Assembly (NCBI RefSeq): GCF_037482285.1
Contig: NZ_JBBEYB010000004.1
Coordinates: 62,001 to 126,000, forward strand
DNA from: Aquabacterium sp029268225
GTDB lineage: Bacteria; Pseudomonadota; Gammaproteobacteria; Burkholderiales; Burkholderiaceae_C
Direction: 5' to 3'
DNA length: 64,000 nucleotides
Below, in pieces: positions 16,685 through 26,506 of this stretch (positions are counted from its first letter, which is position 1; each line of letters begins with the position of its first letter). Below the pieces are notes generated by a model. The model was not told where the DNA came from and did no database searches. It worked only from the letters and a program-made list of their open reading frames with translations. The position numbers were made by a program, and so were the translations under genes.

Positions 16685-16977
16685 CATCTATGCGCCCGGA
16701 GTCCAGTTGGCCAAGGCCGGGGTCATGCTGCTGGGCCTCGTGCCGGACACCTTAGTGCAAGGAGCGTTGGATTGGAACGAGCCGACGACCGAGCCGAGAC
16801 CGGTCCAAGTTGATTCACGCCATGGACCGCGTCAACGAGCGGTTTGGCAAGAGGACGGTGTTGCTCGGTGGAAGCTCAAGGCTAAGCCAAGGTGCCGACA
16901 CCTGGGGGATGCGTCAGGTCCGAAAGACACCCAGCTACACGACGCAGTGGAGTGACGTGCCGACAGCGAGGGCTTGA
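16685..16977 (+). pseudogene. umuC: umuC (DNA polymerase V catalytic subunit) C-terminal fragment, frameshifted
   Basis: Immediately outside the IS66 end the plus strand encodes APGVQLAKAGVMLLGLVPD, the little-finger region of UmuC. After a frame change near 16795-16800 it continues LIHAMDRVNERFGKRTVLL and WGMRQVRKTPSYTTQWSDVP, the end of UmuC, with a TGA at 16975-16977. The N-terminal polymerase domain is absent. The IS66 element evidently inserted into umuC and later rearrangement removed the upstream part. The frameshift shows the remnant is not maintained. Confidence 0.85.
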
Positions 16978-16987
16978 AGCCACCAAA

Positions 16988-17025
16988 TCTGCTTACATCC
17001 GTCGTTACATAGTGATGTAAGCAGA
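16988..17025. repeat. Perfect 12-bp inverted repeat downstream of the umuC remnant
   Basis: TCTGCTTACATC and GATGTAAGCAGA are perfect complements separated by 14 bases (CGTCGTTACATAGT). There is no T-tract, so it is not a normal intrinsic terminator. It begins 10 bp after the umuC stop. It may be a terminator remnant or a recombination site; I cannot tell. Confidence 0.5.
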
Positions 17026-17030
17026 CAAAG

Positions 17031-17059
17031 AAAAAAGCCACCGCGAGGGTGGCTTTTTT
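17031..17059 (-). terminator. Terminator downstream of tRNA(CAU)
   Basis: The arms AAAAAAGCCACC and GGTGGCTTTTTT enclose a 5-nt loop, giving a stem with A/T tracts on both sides, so it can act in both directions. On the minus strand it lies about 30 bp past the tRNA 3' end. Confidence 0.88.
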
Positions 17060-17090
17060 GTCTAAGTCGTTGTCACGCTTAGAGAAATTC

Positions 17091-17167
<77 letters not shown>

Positions 17168-17245
17168 ATCAAGACCTAAAGTATATGCCGACTTTTCGGC
17201 TGCGCGCAAGCCTTGTCGCAAAAAATCTTCATCGCATCACCGGCT

Positions 17246-17273
17246 CTTGAAAAAAACGAGGCCGCCGCCATCT
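17246..17273 (+). promoter_or_regulatory. Sigma-32 (heat shock) type promoter of htpG
   Basis: CTTGAA at 17246-17251 and CGCCATCT at 17266-17273 are 14 bp apart. They match the E. coli sigma-32 consensus CTTGAA-N13/15-CCCCATNT with one mismatch. The site lies 58 bp before the htpG ATG, as expected for a heat-shock chaperone. Confidence 0.7.
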
Positions 17274-17331
17274 CTCGGCCCATCCGCTACGGTAACCCTT
17301 GCAACCCTTTTTGTCTGCATCAGAACCAGCC

Positions 17332-19230
<1,899 letters not shown>

Positions 19231-19972
19231 GGTCGTCGAGCGGTGCGGGTGCCGAGCTCGGCACCCCATCGAAGCGGCTGTCGAACGCAAAGAACGAGTC
19301 CTGTGCAAAGCTGGACTCGGCCCACAGTGCGGCACGCTCGGCACGGCGCTCCTTGAGCTTGCGCGCCAACTGGTCGCCTGCGTCGTTGAGCTCGTCGCCG
19401 GGGCGATCTTGCGGGGCCGTCGCCACATCGTGACCCAGTGCCCATGCGGCCATCAAGGCGCCTTGCGGCCATTGACCGGGGCGGCAGCGGAGGTAGCGTA
19501 CGCGGCAGGCCTCCAGCGTGGCTTCCTTGAGCTTCTGTGAGCGGCCGGTCGAGCGGGTGGGTGTCGATGGAGACTCCAGGTCGATGGCCGAGATCACCAC
19601 GCCGTTGGGGGTGCACACCAACAAAGACACGTTCAAGGCTTGCAGCCGGTCGTACCACGCGCGGGCATCGCGTGCCGCCGCGGCTTGGCAAAACCGGAGC
19701 ACGTTGACCTTGGCAAACACCACATGATGGGGCAAGGTGGCTTGCAATTCGCGGAACAGGGCCCGCTCGTGTGCGTTGAGCAGCGGGCGCGCCTGCAAAT
19801 TCCAGCGCTTCGGCCAGTTTTGGTGACGTGCGCGGGTGAAGTAGGCGTGTCCACCCCATCCCAGCAGCAAGCCGCCCACCAAGGCCGCTGCACAGACCAG
19901 CCATAACCACGCATTCGACGCCATGTCGCTCCCCTTAGAACATTGGGAGGGTACGCCGCGGGCGTCGTGCTG

Positions 19973-19992
19973 AAAACCCCTCCGGCGAGGGG
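19973..19992 (-). terminator. Terminator of the GNAT gene
   Basis: CCCCTC-CGGC-GAGGGG forms a 6-bp stem followed on the minus strand by TTTTC. It lies about 25 bp beyond the stop codon of the acetyltransferase gene. Confidence 0.7.
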
Positions 19993-20015
19993 TCAGGGCA
20001 AACGTGCACCGATCA

Positions 20016-20714
20016 TCATGAGGAGGTCATCAGCATCCTCAGCCAATCGCTGATGTGCATCACGCGGTACTTCACGCGGTAGATCACCTCGGCAGCCAGC
20101 GACTGCAGGGAGCTGTCGAGGTGGCTGCCCATCGTGTCCGGTGGCAACTTCAGCCAAGCCTGCGCATCGGGGCCATCTTGTTCGATCACTGCGCCTGCCT
20201 TGGCTGCAATGCGCAGCATCGGCGCGTTTTCGCTCAGCGCGTGGATCATCATGTGGGTGGCATGCTGGTTGCGCGCGTGCGTGATCGCGTGCTGAAACAG
20301 CCGCATGCCCAGCCCTTTGCCGCGCCCTGACGGCAGCACGGACACGCCAAACTCCATGGCCTGTGTGTCAGGATGGGCTTCGTGCGGACCATGACCTGGT
20401 AGCGCCGCCAGGTGGGCCACGGCCACCAGGCGCAGTTTGCGGTCGAAGATGCCGAACACCTCGTCGCGCTTGAAATCGATCGACGCCACGTATTGAGCCA
20501 TCTGGTGTTGTGTGGCCGGGAAGCCGAAACGCAGATAGCGATCACGCTCGTCCAAGTGCAGCAAGTGGTCCAGGATGCGGCGGCGATGCCGGGCATGCAA
20601 GTCGCGGATGGGAACCCAGTGATCCCCGCTCAAGCTGGGTTGCGGGTTGGGGGCACCCAAGTCGGGCCCCAGTCCGAATCGGTCCAGATCGGAACTTGGC
20701 TTGATCGCAGTCAT
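20016..20714 (-). CDS. GNAT-family N-acetyltransferase
   Basis: ATG 20714 is chosen because AAAGGGG lies six bases upstream; a longer frame begins at 20768. The 232-residue product has a GNAT acetyl-CoA motif (EFGVSVLPSGRGKGLGMRLF, with the V-x-x-x-x-R/G-x-G-x-G/A pattern) near residue 125. Motif B is HATHMMIHALSENAPMLRIA. The N-terminal part contains HRRRILDHLLHLDERDRYLR. The substrate is not recognisable. It has its own terminator and a large upstream gap. Confidence 0.85.
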   Translation of the reverse strand: MTAIKPSSDLDRFGLGPDLGAPNPQPSLSGDHWVPIRDLHARHRRRILDHLLHLDERDRYLRFGFPATQHQMAQYVASIDFKRDEVFGIFDRKLRLVAVAHLAALPGHGPHEAHPDTQAMEFGVSVLPSGRGKGLGMRLFQHAITHARNQHATHMMIHALSENAPMLRIAAKAGAVIEQDGPDAQAWLKLPPDTMGSHLDSSLQSLAAEVIYRVKYRVMHISDWLRMLMTSS

Positions 20715-21119
20715 CGCTGACCCCTTTCTGAGCCTGTGAAGCGCATGTTTCGTCGTGCCATGGTGCAATGCATCATAACCTAGGGTTAATACTAATATGG
20801 CGTGCGCGACGCGTCTACCGTGCTTGCTTTCATGACAAGTTTAGTGTGGCTCGTTGGTGCTGTTCGAGTGCTTGGCGCGTTTTCCGCCAGGAAGTTTGCA
20901 CGGGCGTCTCAAAGCGGGCTATACTGCGCGATTCCCGACATGGTTGCCGGGAGGGTTGTGCCTACATTTGTTTGCGGGCGCGGCCCGGGACGCAGGCCAG
21001 TTCGCTGGTGCACGCCTTGAGTGCGCCGCAGGTCCGCCGCCCGTTGCTTGAGAGGCCACCACATCCTAAGAAGTGGTTCCAATGGCGACAGTCAGCCAGT
21101 TTTTTACCAAGGAAATCTC
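20715..21119 (+). promoter_or_regulatory. rplM-rpsI promoter and long 5' leader
   Basis: No gene is visible in this 405-bp gap. A strong sigma-70-type promoter is present: TTGCAC at 20896-20901, 18 bp, TATACT at 20920-20925. Transcription would start near 20932, leaving a leader of about 190 nt before rplM. The leader is GC-rich, with GGTCCGCCGCC and CCGGGAGG segments that could pair. L13 or S9 autoregulation through it is possible but not shown by any motif I recognise. Confidence 0.65.
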
Positions 21120-21548
21120 ATGAAGACCTTCAGCGCCAAGCCGGCCGAAGTGAAGCACGAGTGGTTTGTGATCGACGCCACCGACAAGGTGCTCGGACGA
21201 GTGGCCAGCGAAGTCGCTCTCCGTCTGCGCGGCAAGCACAAGGCCATTTACACGCCTCACGTGGACACCGGCGATTTCATCGTCATCGTCAACGCCGACA
21301 AGATCCGCGTCACTGGCACCAAGGCCAACGACAAGGTTTACTACCGTCACTCGGGCTTCCCCGGCGGCATCTACGCCACGAAGTTCAAGGACATGCAAGC
21401 CAAGCACCCTGGCCGCGCCATCGAAAAGGCCGTCAAGGGCATGCTGCCCAAGGGTCCCCTGGGCTACGCCATGATCAAGAAGCTGAAGGTCTACGCCGGT
21501 AGCGAGCATCCGCACGCCGCCCAGCAGCCCAAGGCCCTGGAAATCTAA
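21120..21548 (+). CDS. rplM: 50S ribosomal protein L13
   Basis: 142 residues starting MKTFSAKPAEVKHEWFVID, with DKVLGRVASEVALRLRGKHK and HSGFPGGIYATKF, the conserved L13 core. The start at 21120 has AAGGAA eight bases upstream. L13 is an early-assembling large-subunit protein. rpsI follows 11 bp later, the usual bacterial pair. Confidence 0.99.
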   Translation: MKTFSAKPAEVKHEWFVIDATDKVLGRVASEVALRLRGKHKAIYTPHVDTGDFIVIVNADKIRVTGTKANDKVYYRHSGFPGGIYATKFKDMQAKHPGRAIEKAVKGMLPKGPLGYAMIKKLKVYAGSEHPHAAQQPKALEI

Positions 21549-21559
21549 GGAGCGGCCAC

Positions 21560-21952
21560 ATGATTGGTAACTGGAACTACGGCACCGGCCGTCGCAAGTC
21601 GTCCGTCGCCCGCGTCTTCATCAAGAAGGGCACTGGCCAGATCATCGTCAACGGCAAGCCGGTCGAGCAGTATTTCGGCCGTCAAACCTCGATCATGATC
21701 GTCAAGCAGCCTCTGGCACTGACCAACAATGTCGAAGCCTTCGACATCAAGGTCAACGTGCACGGCGGTGGCGAATCCGGTCAAGCCGGCGCTGTGCGCC
21801 ATGGTGTGACCCGCGCTCTGATCGACTACGACGCAGCTCTGAAGTCGGAACTGAGCCGCGCTGGTTTCGTGACCCGCGACGCTCGTGAAGTCGAACGTAA
21901 GAAGGTCGGTCTGCACGGCGCTCGTCGTCGCAAGCAGTTCAGCAAGCGCTGA
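21560..21952 (+). CDS. rpsI: 30S ribosomal protein S9
   Basis: 130 residues beginning MIGNWNYGTGRRKSSVARVF and ending GLHGARRRKQFSKR, the basic C-terminal tail that reaches the P-site tRNA. GRRKSSVARVF and GGGESGQAGAVRHG are diagnostic. It is co-transcribed with rplM from the promoter at about 20.9 kb and followed by a terminator. Confidence 0.99.
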   Translation: MIGNWNYGTGRRKSSVARVFIKKGTGQIIVNGKPVEQYFGRQTSIMIVKQPLALTNNVEAFDIKVNVHGGGESGQAGAVRHGVTRALIDYDAALKSELSRAGFVTRDAREVERKKVGLHGARRRKQFSKR

Positions 21953-21996
21953 TCCTTCTGGGTGTTTCGCCGGGTCGCATGGCCAGGCGAACTCCC

Positions 21997-22037
21997 TCAA
22001 AAACCCGCTCGGGGCCTGTGCCTCCGGCGGGTTTTTT
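21997..22037 (+). terminator. Terminator of rplM-rpsI
   Basis: AAAAACCCGC pairs with GCGGGTTTTTT around an 18-nt loop, about 45 bp after the rpsI stop codon. Confidence 0.88.
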
Positions 22038-22162
22038 CATGGGGTGTGCGCAGGTCATCGGATGCTGGCGTCCCGCCTGTCATGAATGTTTTCTAAAATG
22101 GTGGTTTTCCCGCAGGTGACGGTGGCTGGGCCCCGCTGCCCTTGAGGCTGAAAGGTGAAGAG

Positions 22163-23200
22163 ATGATCAAAGTCGGTATCGTGGGTGGCACGGGTTACAC
22201 CGGGGTCGAATTGCTGCGTTTGTTGTCTCAGCACCCCCAGGTGCAACTGCAGGCCATCACCTCGCGCAAGGAGGCCGGACTGCCGGTGGCGGACATGTAT
22301 CCAAGCCTGCGCGGCCATGTGGACTTGGCCTTCGTCACGCCCGATGACGCCAAGCTGACCGAGTGCGACGTGGTCTTCTTTGCCACCCCGCATGGCGTGG
22401 CCATGGCCCAGGCCCGTGAGTTGTTGGCTGCGGGCGTCAAGGTCATCGACCTGGCCGCTGACTTCCGTCTGAAAGACACCGCTGTGTTCGAGCAGTGGTA
22501 CGGCATGCCCCACAGCTGCCCCGATATTTTGGCCGAAGCCGTCTATGGCCTGCCCGAGCTGAACCGCGAGGCCATCAAGCAGGCGCGCGTCATTGGCAAC
22601 CCCGGCTGCTACCCTACCTCCGTGCAGCTGGGCTGGGCGCCGCTGCTCAAGCACAAGCTGGTCGAGCCCACGCACCTCATTGCCAACTGCGCTTCGGGTG
22701 TGTCCGGCGCAGGCCGCAAGGCCGAAGTCGGCGCCCTGCTGGCCGAGGCGGGTGACAACTTCAAAGCCTATGGCGTGAAGGGGCACCGTCACGGCCCGGA
22801 AATCAACCAGCAACTGCGCGCCATCGCGGGGGACGACAGCGTCAACTGCCTGTTCGTGCCTCACCTGCTGCCCATCATCCGTGGCATCCACTCCACCCTG
22901 TATGGTCGCCTGACCGCTGAAGGCCAGGCCGCGGATTTGCAGTCAGTGTTCGAGTCCTTCTATGCTGGCGAGCGTTTTGTCGATGTCTTGCCGGCTGGCA
23001 GTGCGCCCGAGACCCGCAGCGTGCGCGCCAGCAACACCGTGCGCGTTGCGGTGCACAAGCCGCAGCCTGACACCGTGATGGTGTTGGTGGTGGAGGACAA
23101 CCTCACCAAGGGTGCCTCGGGGCAGGCGGTGCAGTGCATGAACCTGATGTGTGGCTTGGACGAGCATCTGGGCCTGACCCACGTGCCCGTGCTGCCTTGA
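22163..23200 (+). CDS. argC: N-acetyl-gamma-glutamyl-phosphate reductase
   Basis: ATG 22163 (MIKVGIVGGTGYTGVELLRL) follows AAAGGTGAAGAG and gives 345 residues. The Rossmann nucleotide motif GGTGYTG is at residues 8-14 and the catalytic cysteine is in IGNPGCYPTS near 150. KGHRHGPEINQQL is the conserved histidine region. It reduces N-acetylglutamyl phosphate to the semialdehyde with NADPH in arginine synthesis. argH lies separately at 56.5 kb. Confidence 0.97.
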   Translation: MIKVGIVGGTGYTGVELLRLLSQHPQVQLQAITSRKEAGLPVADMYPSLRGHVDLAFVTPDDAKLTECDVVFFATPHGVAMAQARELLAAGVKVIDLAADFRLKDTAVFEQWYGMPHSCPDILAEAVYGLPELNREAIKQARVIGNPGCYPTSVQLGWAPLLKHKLVEPTHLIANCASGVSGAGRKAEVGALLAEAGDNFKAYGVKGHRHGPEINQQLRAIAGDDSVNCLFVPHLLPIIRGIHSTLYGRLTAEGQAADLQSVFESFYAGERFVDVLPAGSAPETRSVRASNTVRVAVHKPQPDTVMVLVVEDNLTKGASGQAVQCMNLMCGLDEHLGLTHVPVLP

Positions 23201-23381
23201 TGTCCTGAGCGCGGGCAATGTCCGCGTTCATGGCAAGGTCGGGGGGCTTCATGTCATCATGAAAACCATGGTGACGCATTGCGTCAGGACTCAGGTCTTG
23301 CGCGTGTGCGGCACAATGGTGGCCTGGCCGACACCCTGCCTCGGCCCCCAGAACTGATCGTTGATTTCGGAGCAAAACCCC

Positions 23382-23759
23382 ATGACCGCCGTAGCTGAGA
23401 CCTCTGTCGACACCTTCTCGTCTGACCTGCCTGCCCCCATCATCTTCACCGATGCCGCGGCAGGCAAGGTGGCCGAGCTCGTGGCCGAAGAAGGCAACCC
23501 CGATCTGAAGCTGCGCGTGTTTGTGCAGGGCGGTGGTTGCTCTGGCTTCCAGTACGGCTTCACTTTCGACGAACTCGTCAACGAAGACGACACGAAGATG
23601 GAAAAGAACGGCGTGACCCTGCTGATCGACGCCATGAGCCTGCAATATCTGGTGGGAGCCGAGATCGACTACAAGGACGATCTGGAAGGCGCCCAGTTCG
23701 TGATCCGCAACCCCAACGCCCAGACCACCTGCGGCTGCGGTTCCAGCTTCTCGGTCTGA
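23382..23759 (+). CDS. erpA: Iron-sulfur cluster insertion protein ErpA
   Basis: 125 residues of the A-type carrier family. The three cluster cysteines are in GGGCSGFQYGF and the C-terminal TCGCGSSFSV. The N-terminal 20 residues (TAVAETSVDTFSSD) extend beyond the core, as in betaproteobacterial ErpA. It delivers Fe-S clusters to apo-proteins; MiaB in this window is one plausible client. The start at 23382 has GGAG upstream. Its TGA directly abuts the convergent anmK stop (TGATCA). Confidence 0.95.
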   Translation: MTAVAETSVDTFSSDLPAPIIFTDAAAGKVAELVAEEGNPDLKLRVFVQGGGCSGFQYGFTFDELVNEDDTKMEKNGVTLLIDAMSLQYLVGAEIDYKDDLEGAQFVIRNPNAQTTCGCGSSFSV

Positions 23760-24926
23760 TCAGCGCGCCGGGTACAGCGCACCCAGCAACCGGGGGCCAC
23801 GTGCTCCGGTGACGGCCGGCACATTGCCGGCCAAGCGCTGCAGGTGGGTCCAGGCCAGCCATGCAAACGCGGCGGCCTCGACTTGCATCACATCCAGTCC
23901 ATGAATATCTGAGCGTCCCACGCGAACGCCAGGCAACTGCTCGCTGAGTCGGCGCATCAGGTCGCCGTTGAGGGCGCCTCCGCCGCACACCACGACATCA
24001 CTCGCATCGGCGGCGTGCTCTCGCAAAGCTTGCGCGGCACTCCTGGCGGTCAGCTCACACAAGGTGGCTTGAACGTCGCGCGCTTGTGCGCCGTCGCCCA
24101 AAGGGCCATCGGTCAAGCCGTGCGGTGCCAACCATCTTGCGAGCCAGTCTGCGTTGAACAGGTCTCGACCCGTGCTTTTCGGCGGAGACTGGTGGAAAAA
24201 TGGTTCGGCCAAAGCATCGGCCAGCCAATCCTCTCGAACTTCGCCCCCAGCTCCCCACTCTCCGTTGGCGTCGAAGGCGTGACCCGTCTGGACATCGCAC
24301 CACATGTCCAGCAAGGCATTGCCAGGTCCGGTGTCAAAACCCAGGGGTGTGTCGCCCGGCCTCAAGATGCTCACATTCGCCATGCCGCCAATGTTGAGCA
24401 CAGCCACGGTCGCGTCGGGTCTCCCGAAGATGGCCTGATGGAAGGCGGGTACCAGTGGGGCGCCTTGCCCGCCGGCGGCCACGTCCCGGCTGCGGAAATC
24501 GGCCACGACATCAATGCCGGTCAGTTCGGCCAGCAGTGCGGGGTGATTGAGTTGCAGGGTGTAGCCTTGATCGGGCCGGTGTCTGACGGTCTGGCCGTGC
24601 GCGCCGATCGCTTGAACGTCAGTGGGGTTCACCGCGGCCTGTTCGCACACGCTGGTGACCACCTCGGCATAGACCGCGACCAAGGCCTGGGCAGCGAGGG
24701 CGCTGCGGTGCAATTCATCGTTGCCCGGGGTGTTCAGGTCCAGCAGGTCTTGGCGCAGCGCAGCGGGAAAGGGGCGGTGGGCATGCGCCAGAGTCTGCCA
24801 TTGACCCGCATGGCGGCGCATCAGTACGCCATCAACGCCATCCAGCGAGGTGCCGGACATCAAGCCAATGTAGAGCTCAGAAAAAAGCCCGCTGACGCGG
24901 GCTGAGGGAGTGAGGGCGTGCGTCAT
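23760..24926 (-). CDS. anmK: Anhydro-N-acetylmuramic acid kinase
   Basis: The 388-residue protein has the AnmK signatures GLMSGTSLDGVDGVL, GAHGQTVRHRP, NIGGMANVS and FDTGPGNALLD, plus VVVCGGGALNGDLM. It opens and phosphorylates 1,6-anhydroMurNAc, giving MurNAc-6-P during cell-wall recycling. Its start overlaps the stop of the upstream M23 peptidase gene as ATGA, so the two are translationally coupled, a sensible pairing of wall-cutting and wall-recycling enzymes. Confidence 0.96.
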   Translation of the reverse strand: MTHALTPSARVSGLFSELYIGLMSGTSLDGVDGVLMRRHAGQWQTLAHAHRPFPAALRQDLLDLNTPGNDELHRSALAAQALVAVYAEVVTSVCEQAAVNPTDVQAIGAHGQTVRHRPDQGYTLQLNHPALLAELTGIDVVADFRSRDVAAGGQGAPLVPAFHQAIFGRPDATVAVLNIGGMANVSILRPGDTPLGFDTGPGNALLDMWCDVQTGHAFDANGEWGAGGEVREDWLADALAEPFFHQSPPKSTGRDLFNADWLARWLAPHGLTDGPLGDGAQARDVQATLCELTARSAAQALREHAADASDVVVCGGGALNGDLMRRLSEQLPGVRVGRSDIHGLDVMQVEAAAFAWLAWTHLQRLAGNVPAVTGARGPRLLGALYPAR

Positions 24927-26353
24927 TCAAATCGGGAGCCTGGCTGAAGCCCGGCTGTCTGCAAGGCGTCAGCACGATCCAGTCGTTGTGCGACGGAGAC
25001 CGCCATGGTGCGGAACTTGGCGAGCGACTGTGGCGACAGTTGCAGGCTTTCAGATGCCCGTGCCACCTGCATGGGATCGACTTGCTTGCCATTGACCTTG
25101 AACTCAAAGTGCAGGTGCGGTCCGGTGGCCCAGCCCGTGGCGCCTACAGCGCCCAATGTCTGACCTTGTTCGATGGCTTGACCGCGGCGAGCATCGATTC
25201 GGCTGAGGTGTGCATACACGGTGCTGCGGCCCCCGCTGTGGGATACATGCACGACGTTGCCATAGCCTGTCTGCCAACCCGCAAAGGTCACGACCCCTTC
25301 ACCCACGCTGCGCACCGGGGTGCCCGTGGGGGCGCCAAAGTCCACACCCAAGTGGGCGCGCATGGTCTTGTGAACCGGGTGGAAGCGCATCGCGAACCCG
25401 GAGGTTACACGCGAAAAGGCAAGCGGTGAGGCAAGGAAGGCGCGGGTCGTTGAACGTCCATTGAGGTCAAAGTACGCCCCTTTGCGGCCAGCTTCCTGGA
25501 ACCATACCGCGTCGTGGGTCTCGCCCTTGTTGATGAAGCGTGCTGCGAGCACGCGCCCATGACTGTTGCCCCAGGTGATGGGTTCGCCATCGGCCAAATG
25601 CGCTTCGTACAGCACGCTGAAGGCGTCGCCCTTGCGCAATTCGCGCCGGAAATCAATCTCGTTGCCAAAAATTTCGGCGATCTGGTTGGTGACCCCGTCC
25701 GGGATGCGAGCGTCATCGGCCGCCGCAAACAATGACGAGCGGATCATCCCCGAGCCCAGTTGTGTGCTGGCTTCCAGCGGGACGATTTCCTGCTTGACGC
25801 GGAACGCATTGCTGGCGGCATCGCGCTCAATGGTCAGGCGCGTGAAGTGGGTGTCGAAGTCGCCGTTGTTGGCCGCTGGGCCGCGTATCACCAGTTGCTG
25901 GAGCAGGCCGTCCTCAACCAGGGCCTTGACCGACTTGCCGGTGCGCCCTTGCAGCAAGGTGCTGGCGACGGCATCTTGCCGGATGAACTGCGCGGCGTCT
26001 GCGTCCATCACGCCCAGTCGTTGCAACAGGCTGTCGACGGTGTCGGCTGACCGCGTGACATCGCTGCGGTACAAAGTCAGGGGGGCGGCATCCAGTCGTT
26101 GCAGCTGTTCTTGCAACTCAGGCGGTTGGATGCTTTCGCTGATCTGGGTAACCACAGGGGTTGGCGCTTGCGGCAAGGCAGCCAAAGGCGCGACGCCAAA
26201 TGCGGTCATGGCTGAGCCCGCCAGCAACGTCAAGACCGCCGCGCTCACGCGGCGTGGATGACGATGCGCCATGCTTTGCAAGGCGGTGGCAGTGGAGATG
26301 ATCGAGTCGAGGCGAGAAGGCCGCGAGGCCTGATACTGCTTGGACGTTTTCAA
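24923..26353 (-). CDS. M23-family murein DD-endopeptidase, membrane-anchored
   Basis: I place the start at TTG 26353 (then KTSKQYQASRPSRLD) because GAGGAG lies eight bases upstream; the longer open frame to 26569 would overlap tyrS. The 476-residue product has an N-terminal basic stretch and a membrane segment (VSAAVLTLLAGSAMTAFGV). A middle domain of about 200 residues follows, and then the LytM/M23 domain: HLGVDFGAPTGTPV, GYGNVVHVSH and GPHLHFEF, which carry the zinc ligands. It probably cleaves peptidoglycan crosslinks. anmK is coupled downstream. Confidence 0.88.
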   Translation of the reverse strand: MKTSKQYQASRPSRLDSIISTATALQSMAHRHPRRVSAAVLTLLAGSAMTAFGVAPLAALPQAPTPVVTQISESIQPPELQEQLQRLDAAPLTLYRSDVTRSADTVDSLLQRLGVMDADAAQFIRQDAVASTLLQGRTGKSVKALVEDGLLQQLVIRGPAANNGDFDTHFTRLTIERDAASNAFRVKQEIVPLEASTQLGSGMIRSSLFAAADDARIPDGVTNQIAEIFGNEIDFRRELRKGDAFSVLYEAHLADGEPITWGNSHGRVLAARFINKGETHDAVWFQEAGRKGAYFDLNGRSTTRAFLASPLAFSRVTSGFAMRFHPVHKTMRAHLGVDFGAPTGTPVRSVGEGVVTFAGWQTGYGNVVHVSHSGGRSTVYAHLSRIDARRGQAIEQGQTLGAVGATGWATGPHLHFEFKVNGKQVDPMQVARASESLQLSPQSLAKFRTMAVSVAQRLDRADALQTAGLQPGSRFE

Positions 26354-26506
26354 ACTCGATGTCTCCTCGAACCAGGTGGTGAGGACGGCGTCCTCTAAAA
26401 TCAGCCCGCTTTGCACGCCAAATGCATGCCGTGGGCACCCACAATTTTCTGAGTATAGCCCTCCAAAGGGGGGCTTGTACTGCTGATTTCCACTGATCGG
26501 TTCATC

